From: Hymenobacter jeongseonensis
GTDB taxonomy: Bacteria; Bacteroidota; Bacteroidia; Cytophagales; Hymenobacteraceae
DNA: 64,000 bases
Assembly: GCF_015694725.1 (NCBI RefSeq)
Contig: NZ_JADQDQ010000009.1
Coordinates: 1 to 64,000 of the forward strand
Direction of reading: 5' to 3'
Part shown: one piece after another, positions 54,329 through 63,130 of the stretch
How the letters are laid out: the number at the start of each line of letters is the position of its first letter
Position numbering within the stretch: position 1 is the first letter of the stretch
Translations under genes and position numbers: made by a program
The notes under the pieces: generated by a model
Database searches by the model: none
Told to the model about the DNA's origin: nothing
Seen by the model: only the letters and a program-made list of their open reading frames with translations

Positions 54329-55357
54329 CTACCTGGCCCGGTGAATGATGAGAACGCCGGCCAGAATAATCACCATGCCCAACAAGTGCCACAGGTTGAA
54401 GGCCTCGCCATCCAGCGCACCCCAGGCCAGGGCCACGACGGGAATCAAATACGTACTCGACGAGGCAAACAAGGCCGTGGATTGCTGAATGAGGCGGTTG
54501 AATAGCACCATGGCCACGGCTGTGCTCATGGTGGCCAGCAGCGCGATGTAGCCAAAAGCCGTCCAGGCGCCCGGCACGGTGGATAACTTGTGCAAAAACT
54601 CCGTTCCCGCCAGCAAATAGGCCAATGCCGGCCCGCCGATGAGCAGCAGCAACACGGCCGTGACGGCCATTGGGGTCATGCCGCCCAGCTTGTGCTTGAT
54701 GACGTTCACACTGATTCCGTAGCCGATGGTGGCAATCAGGATGTAGATACCGTACCAAGCGTTTCCCTCGCCGGTAGGCGTGTCGGTGCCGCCGCTGCCG
54801 CCAAGTAGCAGCATCACCACCGTGCCCGCTAGCCCCAGCGCGATGCCCAGCACCCGCAGCGCCGTGAGCCGCTGCCCAAACAGCAGCGCCCCCACCACCA
54901 ACGTGAACACCACCGTAAGGGCATTGAGCACGCCCGCCAGCCCCGAAGCCAGCTTGGTTTCAGCATAGGCAAAGAGGAAGGCGGGAATTAGGGTGCCCAC
55001 CACGCCGCTCAGCCCCAACCACTTGAAGCGGCTGCGCTCCACGGTGCTCACGTGGCGCAGGGCGAAGGGCAGCAGCAGCAGCGCCGCCACGCTCACGCGG
55101 GTGGCGCCCAGCTCCATGGCCGAAAACACAACCAAGCCTTTTTTCATCAAAATAAAAGACGTGCCCCAAATAGTAGCCAAAATCAGGAGCAGTATCCAGG
55201 CCATGGGCGTGGTGACGCCGGGAGCAGTTACACCCGCCTTGGCCGCCACCGGCCCGGCAGCGGGCGTTTGAAAGCCATTATTGGCTTGGGCCGAGACGGC
55301 TGCGGCGGGAGTGGGAACGATTGGGGTATCAGCAACGGGTGGGTTTGGAGCAAGCAT
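54329..55357 (-). CDS. EamA-family (DMT superfamily) transporter
   Basis: This 342-residue protein has ten hydrophobic helices in two EamA repeats (WILLLILATIWGTSFILMKKGL near the start, then ATIGYGISVNVIKHKLGG in the second repeat). Substrate is unknown; family members export amino acids or other small metabolites. A Pro/Ala-rich N-terminal extension of about 45 residues precedes the first helix. The start at 55357 is supported by TACCTTTG four bases upstream. It is divergent from hemA. Confidence 0.9.
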   Translation of the reverse strand: MLAPNPPVADTPIVPTPAAAVSAQANNGFQTPAAGPVAAKAGVTAPGVTTPMAWILLLILATIWGTSFILMKKGLVVFSAMELGATRVSVAALLLLPFALRHVSTVERSRFKWLGLSGVVGTLIPAFLFAYAETKLASGLAGVLNALTVVFTLVVGALLFGQRLTALRVLGIALGLAGTVVMLLLGGSGGTDTPTGEGNAWYGIYILIATIGYGISVNVIKHKLGGMTPMAVTAVLLLLIGGPALAYLLAGTEFLHKLSTVPGAWTAFGYIALLATMSTAVAMVLFNRLIQQSTALFASSSTYLIPVVALAWGALDGEAFNLWHLLGMVIILAGVLIIHRAR

Positions 55358-55361
55358 GGCG

Positions 55362-55369
55362 CAAAGGTA
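55362..55369 (-). promoter_or_regulatory. Probable -7 box (TACCTTTG) of the EamA gene
   Basis: Minus-strand TACCTTTG, 4 bp before the start codon. Confidence 0.55.
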
Positions 55370-55461
55370 CGGGAGGCCAGAACGGAGGCTCTCGGTTAAG
55401 TTGCCCGGCGGCCCGAACCGGAGTATTACTTCGGCTGTTTCATTCTTGCCGATTCCTGCCG

Positions 55462-55469
55462 TAATTTTG
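55462..55469 (+). promoter_or_regulatory. Probable -7 box (TAATTTTG) of hemA
   Basis: Exact match to TAnnTTTG, 27 bp before ATG 55497, in the gap divergent from the EamA gene. No well-spaced TTG element was found. Confidence 0.45.
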
Positions 55470-55496
55470 TTGTCCGGTTTCGTGCCGATTCAGTCT

Positions 55497-56768
55497 ATGT
55501 CGCATCCGTTCAAGGCCGTTAGCCTATCCTTTAAGAAAGCCCCGCTGGCCATCCGCGAGTTGCTTTCTTTAGATGAAGCTGCTTGTCGTCGTTTCCTGCA
55601 CACCTTGCACCACGATTTGGGTCTTTCCGACCTGCTCGTGCTGAGCACCTGCAACCGTACCGAAGTGTATTACGCGGCCGACGATGACCGCAGCCGCGAA
55701 ATCATCCTCGCCCTGGGCCACCTCAAGGACCGCGCCGACATCGGCCAGTTCCTCCCCTACTTCGACCTGCTGCCCGACACCGACGCGGCCGTGCAGCATC
55801 TGTTTGAAGTAGCCATGGGGCTTGACGCTCAGGTAGTGGGCGACCTGCAAATCAGCAACCAAGTAAAGACGGCCTACCAGTGGTCGGCCGACGCCGACGC
55901 GGCGGGTCCGTTTCTGCACCGCCTGCTGCACACGGTGTTTTTCACCAACAAGCGCGTTCAGACCGAAACCAGCTTCCGCGACGGCGCGGCCTCCATCAGC
56001 TATGCCGCTCTAGAACTGGTAGAAGAGCTGACGGCCGACGTGGCCAACCCGCGCGTGTTGGTGGTGGGCTTGGGGGAAATTGGTGCCGATGTGTGCCGCC
56101 ACCTGGCCGCCAGCAAGGCCTTCGGCGACATCACCATCTGCAACCGCACCCGTGGCAAGGCCGAGGAACTGGCCGCTGAGTGCGGCATGCGCCTCGTGGA
56201 TTTCGAAGATTTGGTGCCCGCGCTCAAAGAGGCCGATGTTATCATTTCTTCCATCAACCGCGCCGAACCGTTCTTTACCCGCGAACTGGTGGCGCACCTC
56301 GATGTGCTCAGCTTCAAGTTTTTCGTGGACCTGAGCGTGCCCCGCAGCATTGCTTCCGATGTGGAGCAAGTGCCCGGCGTACTGGTTTATAACATCGACG
56401 CCATCCAGAGCAAGGCTTCGGCCGCGCTGCAAACCCGCTTGGCGGCCGTGCCCCAGGTGCGCGCCATCATCGCCGAAAGCATTGTCGGCCTCAACGACTG
56501 GGCCAAGGAAATGATGGTTTCGCCGCTCATCCAGAAGATGAAGGCCAGCTTGGAAACCATGCGCCAAGAAGAGCTAGACCGCTACCAAAAGCGCGCCACG
56601 CCCGCCGAAAGCAAGCTCCTCGACGAAGCCACCCGCTCGCTGATGCAGAAGATTCTAAAGCAGCACGTGCTGCACCTGAAATCGGCCTGCAAGCGCGACG
56701 AAGCGGATAAATTAGTGGCCATGCTGGGCGAGATGTTCGACCTTGAAAAACAGGAAGCGGCGGCGTAA
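55497..56768 (+). CDS. hemA: Glutamyl-tRNA reductase
   Basis: This 423-residue enzyme reduces glutamyl-tRNA to glutamate-1-semialdehyde, the first committed step of C5 tetrapyrrole synthesis. The catalytic Cys52 lies in LVLSTCNRTEVYY. The NADPH Rossmann domain has VLVVGLGEIGADVCRHLAAS and the following NRTRGKAEELA. A C-terminal dimerisation helix (about 320-415) ends the protein. The frame opens at 55281; ATG 55497 (MSHPFKAVSLSFKKAPL) is the family N-terminus. A terminator follows. Confidence 0.96.
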   Translation: MSHPFKAVSLSFKKAPLAIRELLSLDEAACRRFLHTLHHDLGLSDLLVLSTCNRTEVYYAADDDRSREIILALGHLKDRADIGQFLPYFDLLPDTDAAVQHLFEVAMGLDAQVVGDLQISNQVKTAYQWSADADAAGPFLHRLLHTVFFTNKRVQTETSFRDGAASISYAALELVEELTADVANPRVLVVGLGEIGADVCRHLAASKAFGDITICNRTRGKAEELAAECGMRLVDFEDLVPALKEADVIISSINRAEPFFTRELVAHLDVLSFKFFVDLSVPRSIASDVEQVPGVLVYNIDAIQSKASAALQTRLAAVPQVRAIIAESIVGLNDWAKEMMVSPLIQKMKASLETMRQEELDRYQKRATPAESKLLDEATRSLMQKILKQHVLHLKSACKRDEADKLVAMLGEMFDLEKQEAAA

Positions 56769-56791
56769 TGCAACCCGTCTTTATTCAATAG

Positions 56792-56825
56792 AAAAGCCCG
56801 ACCCATTACAGGGTCGGGCTTTTTT
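56792..56825 (+). terminator. Intrinsic terminator of hemA
   Basis: A perfect 13-bp stem (56792-56804 with 56811-56823), a 6-nt loop and a T run, 24 bp after the hemA stop. Confidence 0.93.
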
Positions 56826-56835
56826 ATGCTCTAAC

Positions 56836-57027
56836 CTACCGGGTAGTGCGAAACAGCTGCGGGTCAGCCGCCGAGTCTTTGATGAACTCCGGTGAAATCT
56901 GCACCTCGACCGCATTCACCAGTTCAACTCCCAAATCGGTTTCTACCCGTATGCGCGGGGCCTGCGCCTGAGCGGGGAAGCAAATCACCCTGACACCAGA
57001 AATAGAAGGATTGTGATGAAAAGGCAC
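56836..57027 (-). CDS. Doubtful small hypothetical protein
   Basis: A 63-codon frame (MPFHHNPSISGVRVICF start, FRTTR end) sits just before the hemA terminator in its own direction. The stop lies 12 bp from the hairpin, as a gene end would. No family is recognised and no promoter is visible. It could be real, a 3' remnant or chance. Confidence 0.22.
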   Translation of the reverse strand: MPFHHNPSISGVRVICFPAQAQAPRIRVETDLGVELVNAVEVQISPEFIKDSAADPQLFRTTR

Positions 57028-57154
57028 ATGTGGTATCGTGTTGCCAACAAACAGCTTGATACATTATTGAGAAATGGTCATTCAAATTAGGCAAGGGAGC
57101 TGAATATGCAATCAGCCCCGTTGCTCAGCTACTTACGAAATGATATTGACCACA

Positions 57155-57188
57155 AAAAGCCCCGACGCTGCGTAGCGCCGGGGCTTTT
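57155..57188 (-). terminator. Probable terminator of the FdhF/YdeP-like gene
   Basis: A 10-bp stem (57155-57164 with 57179-57188) with a small inner stem and an A5 run on the plus strand, so a U run for the minus-strand transcript ending at 57254. Confidence 0.8.
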
Positions 57189-57253
57189 CACTCTCGATAC
57201 TAGTCGTTGCCAGACGGCAAATTGCTTTGCTCGTCCAGCTACAGCCAGAGGCC

Positions 57254-59809
57254 TTACTCGGCCATCATGGCCTCGCGGGATTTCACCCGTTTATCGTTGT
57301 TCACGGCCGTGGGCACCACCGTTACCACCACGTACTTGGAGGTGGGCGTATTGCTCACTTTGGCTACGCTGGAGACGGGCACCAGCGGGTTGGCCTCCGG
57401 AAAGTAGGCCGACACGTTGCCTTTGGGAATGTCATAGGGCACGGCGACGAATTTCTCTACCGTGCGCTCCGAGCCTTCGAAGTGGCTGGTGATGTCGATG
57501 AGGTCCTTGGATTTGATGCCGCGGTCAGCCATGTCTTCGCGGTTCATGAACAGCACGCGGCGCTCGCCCTGGATGCCCCGGTACCGGTCGTTGTACTCGT
57601 AGATGGTGGTGTTGAACTGGTCATGGCTGCGCACGGTCATCAGCACCAGCTGGCCGGGCTCGAGGTGGTGTTTCAGCAGCTCCGTGGTAGAGAAGTTCGC
57701 CTTGCCGTTTTTGGTGGTGAATTTCCGCTCGCGGGGGCCATTGGGCAGGTAGAACCCGCCGGGGCGGCGCAGCTTCTCGTTGAAGCCTTCGAAGCCCGGA
57801 ATCACGCGGCTGATGTGGTCGCGGATAACGTCGTAGTTCTCCGTCATCGCCACCCAGTCGGCAATGTTGGTTTTGTCGCCCAGAGTGGCAATGGCCACGC
57901 CCGCAATGATGGCGACTTCGCTCATCATCTGGCCTTCCAGGGGCACCAGCACGCCTTTGTTCTGGCTCACCACGCCCATAGAATTCTCGCAGGAAGTCAT
58001 CTGGTGACCGGATTTTTGCATGTCAATGTCCAAGTGCGTGAAGCAGGGCAACAGCAGGCTGGTTTCGCCGGTCACGAGGTGGCCGCGGTTGAGCTTGGTG
58101 CCCACAAACACGGTCAGTTTCTGCTTGCGCATGCCTTCGGCAATGACTTCGGTGTCGGGGCCGGCCGCCAGCAGGTTGCCGCCAAGGCTGAAGTACACCT
58201 TGGTTTTGCCCTTGTACATGGCCTTGATGGACTCTACCACGTCGAGGCCGTGCTCATAAGGCGGCGTGAAGTGGAATTCTTTGGCCAGCGAATCCTGAAA
58301 CACCTTGGTGGGCTGCTCCCAGATGCCCATGGTGCGGTCGCCCTGCACGTTGGAGTGGCCACGCACCGGGCAAGTGCCCGCGCCGGGCTTGCCGATGGCG
58401 CCCTTCATCAGGTGCAGGTTCACGATTTCCTGGATGGTTTGCACGCCCTGGCGCTGCTGCGTGACGCCCATGGCCCAGCAGGTAATGATTTTCTGCTTCG
58501 TGGCCAGCATGTTGGCTGCTTCCAGCAACTGGGCGCGGCTGATGCCGCTTTCCGACTCGATGTCTTCCCAGCTGGTGTTGCGGATGTTCTGCTCGAACGA
58601 CTCGAAACCGGTGGTGTGCTCGGCAATGAAGCCGTGGTCCACGACTTTGCCGGGGTTCATGTCCTCAGCCTCAAACAGGTGCTTCATGATGCCGCGCAGC
58701 AGGGCCATGTCGCCGTCAATCCGCACTTGCAGGAACAGGTCGGTAATCTGAGTGCCGTCGCCAATCAGCGCGCCCAAGGCCCGCAGCGGGTTCATGAAAT
58801 CCTGCGGGTTCTTGAAGTTCTGGAGGCCAGCCTCAATCAGCGGGTTCACGCTGATGATTTTGGCCCCGTTCCGCTTGGCCTTTTGCAAGGCCGACAGCAT
58901 GCGCGGGTGGTTGGTGCCGGGGTTTTGGCCGATGACGAGGATGACTTCGGCTTCGTACAAATCATTCAGCGTGACGGAGCCTTTGCCCAAGCCCAAGGTG
59001 GGGCTGAGCGCGGCGCCGCTGCTTTCGTGGCACATGTTGGAGCAGTCGGGCAGGTTGTTGGTGCCGAACTGCTTGGCGAAAAGCTGGAAAAGGAAAGCCG
59101 GCTCATTCGGCACTTTGCCCGACGTGTAGAACAGGGCCTCGTTGGGCGAACTCAAGGCGTTCAGCTCGTCACCTATCATTTTGAAGGCATCGGGCCAGGC
59201 AATGGGCTTGTAGTGATTGTCGCCGGGGCGCTTCACCATGGGGTGCGTTAGGCGGCCAGCGTTGTTCTGGTCGCGGTCGGTCATGCGCGAAAGCTCGGCC
59301 AAGCTGTGCTTGGCGAAGAACTCAGGACCGGCGGCCTTGTCGTCGGCATCGGACGCGGTGGCCTTGGCGCCGTTCTCGCAGAACTCGGCCACCGAGCGGT
59401 GGTCGTCCGGGTCGGGCCAAGCGCAGCTGGAGCAGTCGAAACCGTCCTTCTGGTTCATTTTGAGCAGGCCCTTGGTGCCGCGCTGCAAGCCGCCTTCGCT
59501 CCAGCTAAACTCCATGGATTTGATAACAGCCGTGAGGCCGGCGGCTACCCGGTCTTGCTCTTTTAACACGAGGCCGGTCAGCGCTTCCGGGGGCTGGGCC
59601 AGAATGGGGTTGCGGTACTTGGCGTTGGGCACGTCGGGGGCGTCTATGTTGCTTTCATCGCGCTCGGATTGCGGGTCCGGGCGGTAGTGGTCGGGCGCTG
59701 GCGCGGTGCCCTGGTCGGGCCGTTCGCCGCTGTGCGGCGCATTGGCTTCAGCGCCTTGCTGTTCGGTTTTGCCAGCTTGGCTGGGGTCTTCGGCGGGGGA
59801 TTTTTCCAT
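57254..59809 (-). CDS. FdhF/YdeP-family molybdopterin oxidoreductase
   Basis: This 851-residue bis-MGD enzyme resembles formate dehydrogenase H and E. coli YdeP. The N-terminus (about residues 1-65) is a polar Gln/Pro/Asp-rich extension. Iron-sulfur ligands lie in GFDCSSCAWP (Cys126, Cys129) and FCENGAKA (Cys144), the YdeP-type arrangement. The DCSNMCHESSGAAL segment (Cys256, Cys260) occupies the molybdenum-ligand region. Later domains include LVIGQNPGTNHPRML and CPVRGHSNVQGDR. No Tat signal is seen, so it is probably cytosolic. A small conserved gene and fdhD lie upstream on the same strand. Formate as substrate is not proven; YdeP enzymes have uncertain substrates. Confidence 0.92.
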   Translation of the reverse strand: MEKSPAEDPSQAGKTEQQGAEANAPHSGERPDQGTAPAPDHYRPDPQSERDESNIDAPDVPNAKYRNPILAQPPEALTGLVLKEQDRVAAGLTAVIKSMEFSWSEGGLQRGTKGLLKMNQKDGFDCSSCAWPDPDDHRSVAEFCENGAKATASDADDKAAGPEFFAKHSLAELSRMTDRDQNNAGRLTHPMVKRPGDNHYKPIAWPDAFKMIGDELNALSSPNEALFYTSGKVPNEPAFLFQLFAKQFGTNNLPDCSNMCHESSGAALSPTLGLGKGSVTLNDLYEAEVILVIGQNPGTNHPRMLSALQKAKRNGAKIISVNPLIEAGLQNFKNPQDFMNPLRALGALIGDGTQITDLFLQVRIDGDMALLRGIMKHLFEAEDMNPGKVVDHGFIAEHTTGFESFEQNIRNTSWEDIESESGISRAQLLEAANMLATKQKIITCWAMGVTQQRQGVQTIQEIVNLHLMKGAIGKPGAGTCPVRGHSNVQGDRTMGIWEQPTKVFQDSLAKEFHFTPPYEHGLDVVESIKAMYKGKTKVYFSLGGNLLAAGPDTEVIAEGMRKQKLTVFVGTKLNRGHLVTGETSLLLPCFTHLDIDMQKSGHQMTSCENSMGVVSQNKGVLVPLEGQMMSEVAIIAGVAIATLGDKTNIADWVAMTENYDVIRDHISRVIPGFEGFNEKLRRPGGFYLPNGPRERKFTTKNGKANFSTTELLKHHLEPGQLVLMTVRSHDQFNTTIYEYNDRYRGIQGERRVLFMNREDMADRGIKSKDLIDITSHFEGSERTVEKFVAVPYDIPKGNVSAYFPEANPLVPVSSVAKVSNTPTSKYVVVTVVPTAVNNDKRVKSREAMMAE

Positions 59810-60156
59810 GACAAGCAGAACGGTTGATTAATAAGGAATACGGCTCAGCCAAACATCTTAATGTTAATGGCTCGCATTTGTTTAAAAACAATTAACAAGC
59901 AGCTGATTTTCAACAAATACGAATTTGCCTAAAAATCAACAAACGTTTCCGGAAAATCATTAAACGCTGTTTCTCCAAATACTAGCCAGCCAACTGAAAG
60001 CAGCATGAAAACTACGTAATCTGGCTTGGCGAACACCCGAACACAAGGCATGTACTATTCACCGGAAATACTATCCCGCAAGTGTACTGCGCCATCTACA
60101 GTATTGCAAGTGCGTGGCCGCAGCAAATTACCCGCCTGTTACGATTTTGCCAACAA
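59810..60156. other. 347-bp AT-richer gap upstream of the FdhF/YdeP-like gene
   Basis: No gene is seen. The segment is clearly AT-richer than its surroundings, with several poly-A-like and CAAA runs. It probably holds the promoter of the oxidoreductase, but no convincing -7/-33 pair could be fixed. Confidence 0.6.
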
Positions 60157-60480
60157 TTAGTGACGGCAGTCCAAATCCTTTTCAACCAGCACTTTCAGGG
60201 GCTGACTTTCGGCCATCATCAGGGTGGCGGAGAGACCGTTTTGGTCGGTGCTGGTCCACTTGGTGGCCAAGGCAGCCGGCACTTTGATGGTAATGGCTCC
60301 AGCCCCGTGGGTGATGCGAAATTCCTCGGTTTCGGAGCGCTCCAGCGCATAAGTGAGGTTCTCCCGCGACGACAACCCCAGTGGCACGACTACCGCGACG
60401 CGGCCAGTCTGAGCAAAATGCGCAACTTCAGCTTCAGAGAGCCGGAGGCGAATGGAATTGTCTTCGAAGCGGAGTTTCAT
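60157..60480 (-). CDS. Small conserved protein next to formate-dehydrogenase genes
   Basis: This 107-residue soluble protein starts MKLRFEDNSIRLRLSEAEV and ends in VEKDLDCRH. It reads as alternating beta strands (VAVVVPLG, FRITHGAGAITIKVP) and lacks a signal peptide or membrane segment. Similar short proteins with an N-terminal IRxRLSxxEV motif occur near molybdoenzyme genes in Bacteroidota; I believe they are catalogued as DUF7009, but that is recollection. Located between the oxidoreductase and fdhD on the same strand, it is probably part of that group. Confidence 0.75.
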   Translation of the reverse strand: MKLRFEDNSIRLRLSEAEVAHFAQTGRVAVVVPLGLSSRENLTYALERSETEEFRITHGAGAITIKVPAALATKWTSTDQNGLSATLMMAESQPLKVLVEKDLDCRH

Positions 60481-60739
60481 ACTGGAATTGAATACGGTTT
60501 CTTAAGCGGGAAGATATAGCCGGGGTTATCTAGTGCCCGGCTTAAGCAGCGTAAAATTGGCCTTGCAACTCGCTTGTGCTGCCCCGAAAGGCAGCCAGAA
60601 TTTTGTAGTTTCTATTGGCTTTATACGGCGGCTCTTACTACTTACTATTTAAAAACAGGCCAGCGTCTGCTATTACGACCTTTCACCGGTGCCGTAAAAC
60701 CGGCACTGTCGTGGCCGGCTCGCGCGGCAAGTATTTCGC

Positions 60740-61618
60740 CTAGCCATTGGCCTCTTTCAGGCGCCAACCGTGGCTGTAGATATTGTAGCGCCCTTGGCGC
60801 ACGAAGCCCAGCACGGTCATCCCGAAGTTTTCGGCGGCCTGCACGGCCAGGCTACTCGGGGCACCCACGGCGGCAATAATGCCAATGCCCGCCGCGGCGG
60901 CTTTCTGCACCAACTCAAAGCTTACGCGGCCACTCACCAACAGCACGTGCTGGTGAAGCGGCAGCCACTCGGCCAGCAGCGCGGCACCAATCACCTTGTC
61001 CAGTGCATTGTGGCGGCCCACGTCTTCGCGCAGCAAGACCAGCTCACCCGCTGGCGTGAACAGCGCCGAGGCGTGCTGGCCCCCGGTTTGCTCGAAGCCG
61101 GCCTGAGCGGCACGCAGGCGCTCGGGCAACCGGTGCACTGTTTCGTAGCTCAAATACGGGCCATCGGTGGGCAGCACCGGGCAGGAAGCGGTGCGCACGG
61201 CGTCGATGCTGGTTTTGCCGCACACACCGCAGCTGGAGCTAGTATAAAAATGACGCTCCATGGCCGAGAAATCCACTTTGACGTGCGCGGCGAGCTCGGC
61301 ACGGGTCACGTTGCCGGCTTCTTCGGCCTTTTGCACATCGGGGCAAGGGATAATGCCCAATAAGTCGGATTTGTGCTGAATAATGCCTTCGGTGAGCAGG
61401 AAGCCGGCAGCCAGCTCTTCGTCGTGGCCGGGCGTGCGCATGGTCACGGATAAGGTGCGGTGCTCGCGCTGGCCATTTACCTCATAGCCCACGCGGATTT
61501 CCAGCGGCTCCTCAGCGGCCAGCTGGTCGGAGGCCGTGACGGGCGGGCCCGCGCCACTCACTTTTTGAATGGTGGCAAACTCGTAACTAGCGGCGGGGAG
61601 CAGAATGGCAGGGTCCAT
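60740..61618 (-). CDS. fdhD: Formate dehydrogenase accessory sulfurtransferase FdhD
   Basis: This 292-residue protein transfers sulfur to the bis-MGD cofactor of formate dehydrogenase-type enzymes. The diagnostic motif SSCGVCGKTSIDAV (Cys130, Cys133) carries the transferable sulfur. Also present are RTPGHDEELAAGFLLTEGII and LVLLREDVGRHNALDKVIGA. Its partner is the FdhF/YdeP-like enzyme on the same strand 930 bp downstream, across a 107-residue gene. A chimeric family A palindrome lies upstream. Confidence 0.96.
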   Translation of the reverse strand: MDPAILLPAASYEFATIQKVSGAGPPVTASDQLAAEEPLEIRVGYEVNGQREHRTLSVTMRTPGHDEELAAGFLLTEGIIQHKSDLLGIIPCPDVQKAEEAGNVTRAELAAHVKVDFSAMERHFYTSSSCGVCGKTSIDAVRTASCPVLPTDGPYLSYETVHRLPERLRAAQAGFEQTGGQHASALFTPAGELVLLREDVGRHNALDKVIGAALLAEWLPLHQHVLLVSGRVSFELVQKAAAAGIGIIAAVGAPSSLAVQAAENFGMTVLGFVRQGRYNIYSHGWRLKEANG

Positions 61619-61649
61619 GAATAGGATGAGAATATAAATTTTAATCTAC

Positions 61650-61759
61650 ACGTCATGCTGAGCTTGTCGAAGCATGACGTGTGCCATAACTAAACCAATC
61701 GTCAAACGAAAAAGATTAGTGATGGCGGGCAAGCTACTTCGCTGCGCGCTGCATGACGT
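61650..61759. repeat. Family A element A6, degenerate and chimeric
   Basis: The ends ACGTCATGC (61650) and GCATGACGT (61751-61759) match family A. The left arm follows the A2 variant (AGCTTGTCGAAGCAT) while the right arm follows the A4-like variant, so the arms pair poorly. The left arm alone contains a 10-bp palindrome (61650-61659 with 61671-61680). The centre (GTGCCATAACTAAACCAATC) resembles those of A3 and A4. Confidence 0.78.
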
Positions 61760-61818
61760 TCTTTCATCATGCCGTTCTTGCGCCTCGTTGCCTATCCCGT
61801 AGTTACAACTTCTACCGA

Positions 61819-63123
61819 ATGAAATTCAGAAAGCTGACTCAAAATCTTACGCTGTGGGTGCTGCTGGCCATTGTGAGCGGAGCGCTGCTGGGGCACTTTG
61901 CACCCGCTACCGCCGTGAAAACTGAATTTCTCGGCAAGTGGTTTATCGCCGTCGTCAAGCTGTTCATCAACCCCATTATTTTCCTCACTATCACCCTCGG
62001 CATCAGCACCATGGGCGACTTGAAGAAGGTGGGGCGCATTGGCGGCAAGGCCCTGCTGTATTTCGAAATCGTGACCACGCTGGCGCTGCTCATCGGCGTG
62101 GGCGTGGCGGCTTTGGTGAAGCCCGGCGCCGGGGTGGCGGTGGGCAAGGTCAGCGGCGCGGCCGTGGGCGAGTACACCAAACGGGCCGTTGAGTTCTCCT
62201 GGCTGCACTTTTTGGCCGATAACTTTACGCTGCAAGTGCTACTGCTCTCCATCGTGCTGGGCATCGTTCTGAGCAAATACGCGGGGCGTAAGCGCATCAT
62301 TCATTTTCTGAAAGAAGCCTCGAAATACGTATTCCGTGGGCTGCATCTGGTGATGCTGCTAGCGCCCATTGGGGCGTTTGGCGGCATGGCCTTCACCATT
62401 GGGAAGTTCGGCATTGCCACGCTGTTGCCACTGGGCAAGCTAATGGCCACGGTGTACTTGACCATGGCCGTGTTCGTTTTTCTTATCCTGGGAGGCATTC
62501 TTCGCTACTGCCGCATCGGCATGTGGTCGTTTCTTAAGTACATCAAGGCCGAGTTGCTGATTGTGCTCGGCACTTCTTCGTCCGAAGCCGGCCTGCCGGG
62601 CCTCATGGAAAAGCTCGATCGCATGGGTTGCGCGCAGCCGGTGGTGGGGCTGGTGGTGCCCACGGGCTACTCATTTAATCTGGACGGCACCACTATCTAC
62701 CTGTCGCTGGCCACGCTTTTTCTGGCGCAAGTCTTCCACGTCGATTTATCCGGCGCTCAACTTCTGACCATGATGGGCATTTTGATGGTGACCAGCAAGG
62801 GCGCGGCCGGCGTGGCAGGCAGCGGCTTTGTGGTGTTGGCCAGCACGCTCACCGCCCTCAAAGTCATTCCGGTGGAAGGCCTGGCCCTGCTGCTGGGCGT
62901 GGACCGGTTTATGTCGGAAGCGCGCTCCATCACCAATTTTATTGGCAACGGGGTGGCCACCGTTTTTCTGGCGCACACCGAAGGCGCCCTCGACCACAAC
63001 CTGGCCGAAGCCGCCCTGGGCAAGCGCCTGCGGCCCCTGCGCTTCCGCCGCCGCCATCTGAGCAGCGGCGAGTATCTGGGCGAAATAGCAGAGGAAGTGG
63101 CCGAAAAAACGGCTCCGCAGTAG
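61819..63123 (+). CDS. SDF-family dicarboxylate/amino-acid:cation symporter
   Basis: This 434-residue inner-membrane transporter has eight helices plus re-entrant loops. Signature segments are LGTSSSEAGLPGLMEKL (serine-rich HP1-like motif) and PTGYSFNLDGTTIYLS, plus GVDRFMSEARSITNFIGNG near the C-terminus. It imports C4-dicarboxylates or acidic amino acids with sodium or protons. The frame opens at 61753; ATG 61819 (MKFRKLTQNLTLW) is preferred because the longer frame starts next to palindrome A6. It shares strand with the MOT1-type gene. Confidence 0.93.
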   Translation: MKFRKLTQNLTLWVLLAIVSGALLGHFAPATAVKTEFLGKWFIAVVKLFINPIIFLTITLGISTMGDLKKVGRIGGKALLYFEIVTTLALLIGVGVAALVKPGAGVAVGKVSGAAVGEYTKRAVEFSWLHFLADNFTLQVLLLSIVLGIVLSKYAGRKRIIHFLKEASKYVFRGLHLVMLLAPIGAFGGMAFTIGKFGIATLLPLGKLMATVYLTMAVFVFLILGGILRYCRIGMWSFLKYIKAELLIVLGTSSSEAGLPGLMEKLDRMGCAQPVVGLVVPTGYSFNLDGTTIYLSLATLFLAQVFHVDLSGAQLLTMMGILMVTSKGAAGVAGSGFVVLASTLTALKVIPVEGLALLLGVDRFMSEARSITNFIGNGVATVFLAHTEGALDHNLAEAALGKRLRPLRFRRRHLSSGEYLGEIAEEVAEKTAPQ

Positions 63124-63130
63124 CACTGCC

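Larger units (their letters stand above)
56769..57253. other. 485-bp gap between hemA and the FdhF/YdeP-like gene
   Basis: It holds the hemA terminator (56792-56825), a doubtful 63-codon minus-strand frame (56836-57027) and a terminator for the minus-strand oxidoreductase (57155-57188). I see nothing else in it. Confidence 0.75.

Noticed and set aside
57227-59251. A 674-codon plus-strand frame opposite the FdhF/YdeP-like gene
   Set aside because: It is antisense to a well-conserved molybdoenzyme, with biased His/Val/Gln/Ala composition and no motif.
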